In this document: positions 1 to 6,623 of the stretch, piece by piece | Position numbering within the stretch: the first letter of the stretch is position 1 | Layout of the letters: the number at the start of each line of letters is the position of its first letter | From: CAINVV01 sp964528535 | GTDB taxonomy: Bacteria; Bacteroidota; Bacteroidia; Bacteroidales; Prolixibacteraceae | Direction: 5' to 3' | NCBI GenBank assembly: GCA_964528535.1 | Contig: CAZGSQ010000134.1 | Location: 1-10,567 of the forward strand | Length of the DNA: 10,567 nucleotides | The notes under the pieces: model-generated | What the model saw: the letters and a program-made list of their open reading frames with translations, nothing else | Databases searched by the model: none | Told to the model about the DNA's origin: nothing | Program-made: the position numbers and the translations under genes

Positions 1-298
1 CTTGAAATTTACCCACAATGGTGGAAAAGTGACGATATCGGCCAGTGCTGGCGATGATCATAATGTAGTTGTATTCGTAAAAGACACAGGTATAGGAATG
101 AGCCATGAAATGGTGGCTAATTCATTTCGACTTGATGTTCAAACCGGAAGAAAAGGCACCAATGGTGAACCCAGCAGCGGTCTGGGTTTATTACTATGCA
201 AAGAATTTATTGAAAAACATGGAGGAAAAATTTGGGTTGAAAGTGAAGAGGGAGTTGGTAGTACGTTTTATTTTACGCTGGGAAAAAATAATTCTTAA
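1..298 (+). CDS. Sensor histidine kinase, C-terminal ATPase end (partial, 5' cut by contig edge)
   Basis: This is the end of a two-component sensor kinase; only the last 98 residues are present and the frame starts at base 2 (Leu, not a true start). The fragment opens inside the N box (LKFT), then shows the G1 ATP-binding box DTGIGM at fragment residues 28-33, an F-box-like phenylalanine at 42, and the G2 box SGLGL at 59-63. It ends with the usual closing strands of the HATPase_c fold (GGKIWVESEEGVGSTFYFTL, 74-93). The protein stops five residues later with TAA at 296-298, so no receiver or AraC domain follows. It is therefore not a hybrid two-component system of the kind that often controls polysaccharide loci. 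The sensor and dimerisation domains lie outside the window. It converges on the pectin operon; a regulatory link to it is not shown. Confidence 0.93.
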   Translation, partial: LKFTHNGGKVTISASAGDDHNVVVFVKDTGIGMSHEMVANSFRLDVQTGRKGTNGEPSSGLGLLLCKEFIEKHGGKIWVESEEGVGSTFYFTLGKNNS

Positions 299-441
299 CT
301 GTAACAGTTATTGCGGGCAAAGAATCCATCAGAATGACAACAGTTGCATCCAAAGAAAGCATTTCAACACAGGGAACATTACATCTTGATACGAATGAAC
401 CGAGCGGTTTAAATCTTGGACTACTGCCTATTTTGCAGTAA
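292..441 (+). other. Convergent intergenic gap with a protein-like open frame, possible decayed fragment
   Basis: The 171-base gap between the kinase stop and the GH28 stop holds no convincing gene. One + strand frame stays open from 292 to a TAA at 439-441. It contains the string TVTVIAGKESI and later STQGTLHLD, which loosely resemble the junction of two bacterial Ig-like (Big_2) domains common in Bacteroidota surface proteins. It has no upstream start in frame; the only ATG is at 334 and has no ribosome binding site. It may be a degraded remnant or chance. A short inverted repeat, TACTGC at 422-427 with GCAGTA at 435-440, lies at its end but lacks a T run on either strand, so I do not call a terminator. 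Confidence 0.2.
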
Positions 442-469
442 TGAGCACTTGAGACAAAGTCAACCAATA

Positions 470-2164
470 CTATTTATCCATCGAAACCACATTCGCCGGC
501 ACCTCTTTCTCAACCACCAACTGTTTACCGGCATCGGTTATCCCCGAATTCTTAAAGATGACATGGGCTGTTTTGGCACCCGATATTCTGCATATCGGTG
601 TGGTACCTACCGGGAAACTCAAGTTTTCGACAGTCAGGTTTTTGGAATTGCGGATGTCCATCACCGGAAACTTTCTGGTAAGAATCGTCAGATCCTTGAT
701 TTTCACCCGGTCTGCGTCGATGCAGATGACGCCATAATCGGCTTCCATCCTGATATGCTCCAACAGAATGTTCTCGAGGTTCAATTCGGGCAAACCCTGC
801 AGGTAGATTCCCTGGTAGGCACCCTTGCAATTCACGTTGCGGATGAATATATTTTTAAATTGCGGTGTCTCTTCGGTGACTGCAAGTAGTTTGGGTTGCA
901 GGTCTGAAGTTCCGGCTTCCATCTCTTCGGCAACGGATTTTCCACCGTAGAATAAATTGAAAGAGATGGCTTGTGCAGGGATGTTAACCATTTCGATGTT
1001 CGAAATGTAGATGTTTTCGACGACACCTCCCCTGCCTCGGTTGCTTTTGAAACGTAGTCCGACATCCGTTCCGATAAAAGTACAGCCGGATACATGCATG
1101 TTGCGAACACCTCCCGACATCTCGCTGCCAACGGTCACCCCACCATGACCATGGTAGACGATGCAATTTTTGATGATCATGTTTTCGTTGGGCACCCCAC
1201 GGTCTCTTCCTTCCTTGTCTTTTCCCGATTTGATGCAGATGGCATCGTCGCCAACATCGAAATTACTGTCGTATAGAATGGTATTTTTGCATGATTCGAC
1301 GTCTATCCCATCGCCGTTTTGCGAGTACCATGGATTCTTCACGGTAGTGTTTCTGACTGTCAGGTCCTCACAAAGCAAAGGATGAATGCACCATGCGGGA
1401 GAGTTTTGGAAAGTTGGTCCGTCGATGAGCACTTTTTTGCAGGCTACCAGACTGACCATCACCGGACGAAGGAAATCACGGATTTTCTCGAACTCCTCTT
1501 TGCTCCTCAACTGGCGTGGAACATTCATTTCTGAGATCTTTTCTCCGGCCCTGAATTGCTCTGAAGGGTACCAGGTCTTGCCATTTTCGCTCAAGATACC
1601 ACCGGAAGCAATGAGCTTTTTCCATTGCGAATCGGTCAGTTTCTCTTTTTTAACTGCCCTCCACACATCACCGAAACCATCAAAAACGCCACTTCCAGTG
1701 ATGGCCACATTTTCCAGACTTCTGCCATTGACAGGAGAGCTGCAGCGGTAGGTATCGTAACCTTCGAAATTGGTCTTTACCAAAGGGTAGAGACTCTTGT
1801 CCGGACTGAAAATGATGAGGCTACCCGTTTCTGTGTACAATTCGATGTTGCTCTTCAGGGTAATCGGTCCTGTGAACCAGGTTCCTCTTGGAACAACGAC
1901 GCGTCCGCCCCCTTTTGTTGAAATGGCCTCAATGGCTAATTTAAACGCCTCTGTACAAAGAGACTGCCCTCCGCTAACGGCGCCAAAATCGGTTATTTTA
2001 ACTGTATTCGACAGGAATACCGGCTCCTTTACCACAGGCATCTTAAATTCAATGTTCTGGTACAAATCTTTGGTCCTGGCTGATTGCGCTGCCGATTCGA
2101 ATGTCTCAAGCCCCAGAAAAATGGTGACTAAAAACAATGATAAAAATAATTTAGAAAGAGTCAT
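470..2164 (-). CDS. GH28 polygalacturonase (exo-type likely), exported
   Basis: Glycoside hydrolase family 28 enzyme of 564 residues, which hydrolyses alpha-1,4-galacturonosyl links in de-esterified homogalacturonan. A hydrophobic N-terminus (residues 4-20, ending near ESAAQ) is a Sec signal peptide with no lipobox cysteine; no T9SS tail is seen, so a periplasmic site is likely. The right-handed beta-helix carries the family's active-site blocks: NGDGID at 283-288 (Asp285), GDDAICIKSG at 305-314 (Asp306, Asp307), GHGG at 339-342 (His340) and RFK at 371-373 in place of the usual RIK. About 70 residues (165-232, with WKKL and WYPSEQ) are inserted between the GSGVFDG strand and RPVMV. Similar insertions occur in Bacteroidota GH28 proteins, as I recall them. 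It is the last gene of the operon, 33 bases after the CE8 stop. The exo mode is inferred from locus type; endo action or a rhamnogalacturonan substrate is possible. Confidence 0.93.
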   Translation of the reverse strand: MTLSKLFLSLFLVTIFLGLETFESAAQSARTKDLYQNIEFKMPVVKEPVFLSNTVKITDFGAVSGGQSLCTEAFKLAIEAISTKGGGRVVVPRGTWFTGPITLKSNIELYTETGSLIIFSPDKSLYPLVKTNFEGYDTYRCSSPVNGRSLENVAITGSGVFDGFGDVWRAVKKEKLTDSQWKKLIASGGILSENGKTWYPSEQFRAGEKISEMNVPRQLRSKEEFEKIRDFLRPVMVSLVACKKVLIDGPTFQNSPAWCIHPLLCEDLTVRNTTVKNPWYSQNGDGIDVESCKNTILYDSNFDVGDDAICIKSGKDKEGRDRGVPNENMIIKNCIVYHGHGGVTVGSEMSGGVRNMHVSGCTFIGTDVGLRFKSNRGRGGVVENIYISNIEMVNIPAQAISFNLFYGGKSVAEEMEAGTSDLQPKLLAVTEETPQFKNIFIRNVNCKGAYQGIYLQGLPELNLENILLEHIRMEADYGVICIDADRVKIKDLTILTRKFPVMDIRNSKNLTVENLSFPVGTTPICRISGAKTAHVIFKNSGITDAGKQLVVEKEVPANVVSMDK

Positions 2165-2197
2165 CTTTAATGGATTTGCAATTGTTTCTATATACTA

Positions 2198-3199
2198 TTA
2201 ATTTTCAATATGATACCACTTTTTCGCCAAGGAAATTTCCCAAGCCAAAGTAACAAAAATTTGCTCTTTGGTATAAGCTGCTGCTTGTTTTTCTGTCAGT
2301 TTTGCCGACCAGGAGACACGCCCGGAGGTAGATGCTCCTTCACCGTGGTTGTTGTATTCGGCAAAGAGTGCAGTTCGCTCATTTTCAGCTTTTGACCAGT
2401 TGTCCCATCCTTCAGGTTTCACAAAGGATCCCATTTCGCAATTCAAAAAAGCAACTTTGGCAAAACTTCTCCAGGGCCGGCCCAGGAAGACTTTTGTAAC
2501 TCCATCATTTGCAGTGAGTTTGCACGCCAAAAATACAAATCCAAAAGGTTTACCTTCCGGGGTGCTTGCCGCTGTAACAAAGGAGTCGCTCTTGATGTGA
2601 ACAGCGCACTTTTCGAAGAGCGCCGTTGCTTCACCAAAAATAAAATCAGTCGTTCCTTCTATGTAGCAGTTCAGAAAATATTGTCTGCTGAATCTTCCGG
2701 CGGCATAGAGGGTATCCTGGTTCCCAAGGAACCTGCAATTGATGAACTGGCACCTGTCGCCTTCGACATGAAGCGCAACCGCCTGACCAACAGCGCCAGC
2801 CGAATTTGCTACAGTGATATTCTGAAGGATAAAATCGTTGGCTTCCACCTTGAGGGTGTAAGTGTAAAAGGTGCTGTTCCGACCCCTTTCGATTTTGTTG
2901 AAGAAGTCGCCGAAGGTGATGATCGTATTTTCGGCACTCTCGCCGATGATCGAAAGTTGTGAATTGCAGGAAGGAACCACAATCTTCTCGGTATAAATAC
3001 CATTTTTCACGAATATAGTCACCCGTTGGTCAGGAAATGCCTTGCAGGCATCGATGGCTTTTTGGATGGAGGTGAAACCACCGCTGCCATCCCTGGCCAC
3101 CACGAAATCGTAGTTGGCTGCGTTCGCCGACCACGCAACGAGAAGGAAAAAAAGTAACAATGGGTAATTTTTTTTAATCATATCTTTCGATTTTGGCAT
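2198..3199 (-). CDS. CE8 pectin methylesterase (pectinesterase), exported
   Basis: Carbohydrate esterase family 8 protein of 333 residues that removes methyl groups from methyl-esterified galacturonan, giving methanol and free acid chains for the lyase and GH28. All family signatures are present: GIYTEK at 67-72, GQAVAL at 138-143, QDTLY at 161-165 (Asp162, acid/base), EGTTDFIFG at 181-189 (Asp185, nucleophile) and LGRPWR at 239-244 (Arg241, Trp243). Its length is typical of a single-domain enzyme. The N-terminus is a Sec signal peptide ending near WSANA (residues 23-27). Two starts are possible: Met1 at 3197-3199, or Met7 at 3179-3181, which follows a GAAAGA ribosome-binding-like stretch and gives the more ordinary signal peptide beginning MIKKNY. 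There is no lipobox and no T9SS tail, so a periplasmic location is likely. It follows the pectate lyase stop by 9 bases (27 with Met7), so the two are surely cotranscribed. Confidence 0.95.
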   Translation of the reverse strand: MPKSKDMIKKNYPLLLFFLLVAWSANAANYDFVVARDGSGGFTSIQKAIDACKAFPDQRVTIFVKNGIYTEKIVVPSCNSQLSIIGESAENTIITFGDFFNKIERGRNSTFYTYTLKVEANDFILQNITVANSAGAVGQAVALHVEGDRCQFINCRFLGNQDTLYAAGRFSRQYFLNCYIEGTTDFIFGEATALFEKCAVHIKSDSFVTAASTPEGKPFGFVFLACKLTANDGVTKVFLGRPWRSFAKVAFLNCEMGSFVKPEGWDNWSKAENERTALFAEYNNHGEGASTSGRVSWSAKLTEKQAAAYTKEQIFVTLAWEISLAKKWYHIEN

Positions 3200-3208
3200 T
3201 CTGAAGGT

Positions 3209-4906
3209 TTAATTTTTGATGATTTTTCTGGAATGGGTGATCCTGTTCAGATCCGTGACAGCAACCACATAAATTCCCGGAGAGAGGTCATTCAGAGCTA
3301 TTTCAGCAGTGTTTGCGGTACAACGCTGCATTTTCACGCTCGATCCTGCCATTGAATAAACATGGATGAACTGAATCTGTTGCAGCAGACTCACCTGGAG
3401 GACGCCACTTGCGCTGTTCAAATAAAAATCAGCCTCATCCTTCCTGGCCGGAATGTCTGTCACGGAGGTGTAAATTCCATCTTTCAATTCGTTGCTCGTT
3501 ATATTGGCCACAAGGCTGTTCAGGTAGACTTCGAGGTTGGTGTATTTGCCTTCCAGGGTAGTCAGCTGTCCGTCTGCCGGATTATTTTTCTGGAGTCCGT
3601 TGGCATCTTCCCAGGCATCAGGTATCCCATCGGCATCCGAATCGGCAGGTGCCGGTTGGGTGTTCAGAACCGGCCAGCCACCCACCGCGCTTTGTGTGTC
3701 AACGATGCCGTTCACACTGCCGTTGCCACCGGTTGCAAAGGTAACCGTACCGGCAGCGGCATCGTGAATGATTCTGAGGTCTACCGCATCACGAAACAGA
3801 GATGCACCTGCATAACCAAGGACCTTTTGGTAAGCCATTTCTGCTGAATGGGTAGTGACATTGGAAATTGAAAACTCACTACCAACCTTTAAATCATTGA
3901 TGGTCACCACGGGGGAATATAGGCTGAAATTTGGGTGGGGATTGACGCCCAACCAGTTATCGTTGGTCACGGCAACACTTCCAGACATATAATTCCCTGA
4001 TACATAGAATTTTCCGTATATTCCTGCAGGTTGGTTGTTGGTTCCGTCATCGGGATAGGGTTGTACTATTCTTGATTTAGAAGAGGCAGAGGTAGCCGGA
4101 CCGGGCTTGTAATAATTGTTCACCAAATTATAGCTCCCTCCTTCGGCTGCATAGGCACTGTTGCTGCCCCAGTTCCAAATCACGTTATTTCTGAAATCTA
4201 CCATTTCAAGATCCGCCCTGTTCGAGTACCTGCTACCGCAGAAACGGGCGTTCCGACTGTCGTGGCAGGCCAACAGATTGTGGTGGAAAGAGGCATTTTT
4301 TCCACCCCAGATTCCGCCATAACCATGTGCGCCCTTGTCGTGGACCGAATTTCGCAGACTCTCCGAAAGCAGGCACCACTGCATGGTGAAATTGGTATTG
4401 TCGTAGAACGAAGCGCATTCATCGGTACTCCAGCTCATGGTACAGTGATCGATGAGAATGTTGGAATGGTTGCGACCCCAAAATGCATCATCCTGCTGTT
4501 GGGTCTCATCTCCCATTCTGAATCGAATGAAGCGAAATATAACATTATCAGCCTGATTTTCAACCGAATAATCCCGAATGCAGATCCCATCACCTGGAGC
4601 AGACTGTCCGGCCACAGTAACATCTCCCTTGGTGATGCTGAGTTTTGATTTCAACTGTACCGTACCAGAGACCTTGAACAGTATGGTCCGGGCACCCGAT
4701 TGACCAAGCGCATAGCGCAATGAGCCGACATTGTTGTCGTCGTTGAGGTTGGTGACGTAGATGACCTTTCCTCCCCGACCACCTGATGTAAATCTTCCAT
4801 ATCCCTCGGCTCCGGGAAAAGCAATCAGCTGGTTCTGTCCATAACCCTTACAACCCGACAGGAGCGTCAGGAGGAGCAGGTACAGAATCAAAAACTTTTT
4901 TTGCAT
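3209..4906 (-). CDS. PL1 pectate lyase with T9SS C-terminal sorting domain
   Basis: Polysaccharide lyase family 1 enzyme, which cleaves de-esterified homogalacturonan by beta-elimination, normally with calcium. I choose the ATG at 4904-4906 (565 residues). The frame is open upstream to 4936, but the extra ten residues precede a complete signal peptide (MQKKF, a leucine run, then LSGC with Cys19). Numbering from this start, the mature part opens with AFPGAEGYG and SGGRGGK (29-47), typical of the family. IDHCTMSWSTDE at 152-163, FHHN at 207-210 and SRNARF at 217-222 correspond to conserved beta-helix and active-site blocks; an arginine of the last is the likely catalytic base. DSDADGIPD at 422-430 is a thrombospondin type 3-like calcium loop. 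The last ~70 residues (VYSMAG, SPGIYVVAV, KIIKN) form a type A T9SS sorting domain, so export to the surface or medium is expected. Lipobox plus sorting tail is an unusual pairing. Confidence 0.93.
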   Translation of the reverse strand: MQKKFLILYLLLLTLLSGCKGYGQNQLIAFPGAEGYGRFTSGGRGGKVIYVTNLNDDNNVGSLRYALGQSGARTILFKVSGTVQLKSKLSITKGDVTVAGQSAPGDGICIRDYSVENQADNVIFRFIRFRMGDETQQQDDAFWGRNHSNILIDHCTMSWSTDECASFYDNTNFTMQWCLLSESLRNSVHDKGAHGYGGIWGGKNASFHHNLLACHDSRNARFCGSRYSNRADLEMVDFRNNVIWNWGSNSAYAAEGGSYNLVNNYYKPGPATSASSKSRIVQPYPDDGTNNQPAGIYGKFYVSGNYMSGSVAVTNDNWLGVNPHPNFSLYSPVVTINDLKVGSEFSISNVTTHSAEMAYQKVLGYAGASLFRDAVDLRIIHDAAAGTVTFATGGNGSVNGIVDTQSAVGGWPVLNTQPAPADSDADGIPDAWEDANGLQKNNPADGQLTTLEGKYTNLEVYLNSLVANITSNELKDGIYTSVTDIPARKDEADFYLNSASGVLQVSLLQQIQFIHVYSMAGSSVKMQRCTANTAEIALNDLSPGIYVVAVTDLNRITHSRKIIKN

Positions 4907-4939
4907 TTCCGGAAATATCGGGTTTGAATGGCACAAAAA

Positions 4940-4986
4940 TCACCTATCAACCTGACAGATAAGTATACCTGTCAGGTTTTTGGTGA
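4940..4986 (-). terminator. Strong intercistronic hairpin with T run (attenuator, processing site or repeat)
   Basis: AACCTGACAG at 4949-4958 is perfectly complementary to CTGTCAGGTT at 4969-4978, a 10-bp stem with a 10-base loop. An outer arm, TCACC at 4940-4944 with GGTGA at 4982-4986, adds five pairs across a small 4/3 internal loop. Read on the minus strand, which is the operon's direction, the outer stem is followed at once by TTTTT (complement of 4935-4939), the form of an intrinsic terminator. It lies inside the operon, 34 bases before the pectate lyase ATG, so partial termination or mRNA processing separating the binding/transport genes from the enzymes is the likely role. On the + strand the stem also runs into TTTTT (4977-4981). 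Function is inferred; the structure is seen. Confidence 0.6.
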
Positions 4987-5012
4987 CGAACAATGACTCA
5001 ATGAAAATTGCA

Positions 5013-6611
5013 TCAAGGTCTCCAGCGTGGATCGCCAGCAGTACTCTTGCCTGGGAATTTGCTGTCGATGATCGTAAAATCGTCGAGAGCCGGATTTTTA
5101 AACAGTGCTGCCGAAGTGCCCGTGTAATCGGTCAGACCCGGCAGGTCTGTAAGCGTAACGAAAGTTAGGTCAGAAGTCCTGAAATTACCTGCCGAGGTGA
5201 TGTTGATGGTGGCAGGCCGGAAGCCTCCGACGGTGAGTACAGGCGGTGCGGCGGCACTGGGCTTCCCTGCACCGAAGATGTTGTTCTTCAGGGTAATGCC
5301 GCTCGTAACAGCCAACGCGCCATAATCCAGAAAATAATTGGGATTCTGGGGAGCGTAATAGAAAGTGCAATTCTCAATCCAGACTGAAACTGCATTCGAT
5401 TTGCTTGTCAGCACTTTTTGTGCATCCGAGATGGTTGAATTGGTTAATGAGACGTTCTGAATGGTAGAAGCAGTGTTGTCGCAGGTAACCACGCCATAAC
5501 CGCCGATGCTGTCTATCAGGCATTTGTTGATGGAGATCGTATTTATTTGAGGTCCGGCCTGGGTTCTGATGACTCCTCGAACCGCCTTTATTTTACAATC
5601 TTCGAAGGTAATTTTGGCGATCGTGGTAACGGCGTTGATGTTGAAGACGTACCTGCTTCCATATCCATCGGCAGCTGCACCAATCAGATCTACTGACTTG
5701 AAGGAAATTTCGGATATATTGGTGCTTGCGGCAGTGCTGAAATTACCTGCCAGGTTTAGTTTCGCTGGTGGTGCGAAGAAGGTTACCTCACTCACAAACG
5801 AAACTGCCTTGTCGAAATTGATGACACCGGTCACATTGTAGGTCATTCCACGTTTCAGAATGACCAGGGTGCCATTGCTCAGTGAAGTAAGGTAAGCACT
5901 GGTGAGTACATCGGGATTGGTATCCTGGGAGAGATCGACAATGTTCGTTCCGTTAATGATCTGGGCAACAGTTGTAACAGTCTCATATCCCCGTACAGTG
6001 GTTCCGCTGTAAAGTGTAACAATGTATGAAGCTAGTGGCGACAAACCGCTGATCACCTTGTATTGATTGGCAATGTCGGCAGAGGTCAGTGGAACATCTT
6101 TCACCAGGGTGCCACCTGTTTTGAGGGTCACTTTAAAACTGGTTACTGCATTGTCCTTGTTGGTCCAATGCATCAAAATTGCCTTGTCAAGAATATCGGC
6201 AGCTACCGGTGTCGACATGATCGATGGAAATTTTTCGGTTCTCTTCTCTCCAAGGAAGGAAAAGCCCGAATTTTTGGTATCCACGGTAGCATTTGCCCTT
6301 ACATGAAGTTGGTAAAGTGTCAACCAGGCCAAATTGTCAAAGACCACCACATTGGTATCCATCGATGCGGATTTTAGAACCGTTTTAAAGGAGTCGATGC
6401 TGATCTCGGCGGTATAGTTTTTGGCCTCTTTTACCTTTGTCCAGGTGACGCCCAGCCAGTTGCCTGCACCAAGGATTTCACCGCTGATGACTGGTCTGAA
6501 AAGACGGGGAGCTTCAGGCAAAGTCTCCGATTTCTTGCAACCCGCCAAGATAATGGTTCCCAACACAAGGGTAAGAACCGTATTCTTAAGATGTAGATAT
6601 TTTGTTTTCAT
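5013..6611 (-). CDS. Surface glycan-binding-type lipoprotein with FN3-like and DUF4957/DUF5123 beta-helix domains
   Basis: Lipoprotein of 532 residues from the ATG at 6609-6611; the frame extends upstream only to a TTG at 6621-6623, which is less likely. The signal peptide ends in the lipobox ILAGC with Cys25 as the lipid anchor, followed by KKSE. Residues ~35-120 and ~130-215 look like two fibronectin type III-type beta-sandwiches (for example LSPLASYIVTLYSG at 190-203). From ~225 comes a region of short repeated strands with alternating Ile/Val and Asn (DUF4957-like beta-helix), ending in a DUF5123-like part that closes with the characteristic GDPRWRP. It sits right after susD (12 bases), the position of SusE/SusF or SGBP genes, so the role is probably binding pectic oligosaccharides at the cell surface. 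I see no lyase or hydrolase catalytic motif. The domain assignment is from recognition, not a search. Confidence 0.82.
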   Translation of the reverse strand: MKTKYLHLKNTVLTLVLGTIILAGCKKSETLPEAPRLFRPVISGEILGAGNWLGVTWTKVKEAKNYTAEISIDSFKTVLKSASMDTNVVVFDNLAWLTLYQLHVRANATVDTKNSGFSFLGEKRTEKFPSIMSTPVAADILDKAILMHWTNKDNAVTSFKVTLKTGGTLVKDVPLTSADIANQYKVISGLSPLASYIVTLYSGTTVRGYETVTTVAQIINGTNIVDLSQDTNPDVLTSAYLTSLSNGTLVILKRGMTYNVTGVINFDKAVSFVSEVTFFAPPAKLNLAGNFSTAASTNISEISFKSVDLIGAAADGYGSRYVFNINAVTTIAKITFEDCKIKAVRGVIRTQAGPQINTISINKCLIDSIGGYGVVTCDNTASTIQNVSLTNSTISDAQKVLTSKSNAVSVWIENCTFYYAPQNPNYFLDYGALAVTSGITLKNNIFGAGKPSAAAPPVLTVGGFRPATINITSAGNFRTSDLTFVTLTDLPGLTDYTGTSAALFKNPALDDFTIIDSKFPGKSTAGDPRWRP

Positions 6612-6623
6612 ATTGAAATTCAA

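Noticed and set aside
297..309. AACTG-TAA-CAGTT hairpin at the kinase stop codon as a terminator
   Set aside because: A five-pair A/T-rich stem with a three-base loop and no following T tract is too weak.
422..440. Inverted repeat TACTGC/GCAGTA as a shared terminator for the kinase and GH28
   Set aside because: Only six pairs with a 7-base loop and no T run after it on either strand; not distinguishable from chance.
273..467. A 64-codon minus-strand frame across the convergent gap
   Set aside because: It overlaps the kinase end antisense, has no ribosome binding site and no recognisable motif; its position after the operon's last stop is not enough to call a gene.
416..889. A 157-codon + strand frame opposite the end of the GH28 gene
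   Set aside because: Antisense to conserved GH28 sequence with no recognisable domain or ribosome binding site.
4907..4936. Upstream ATG extension of the pectate lyase (start at 4936)
   Set aside because: It would place ten residues before a complete lipoprotein-type signal peptide that has its own ATG at 4904-4906; the internal start is the better fit.
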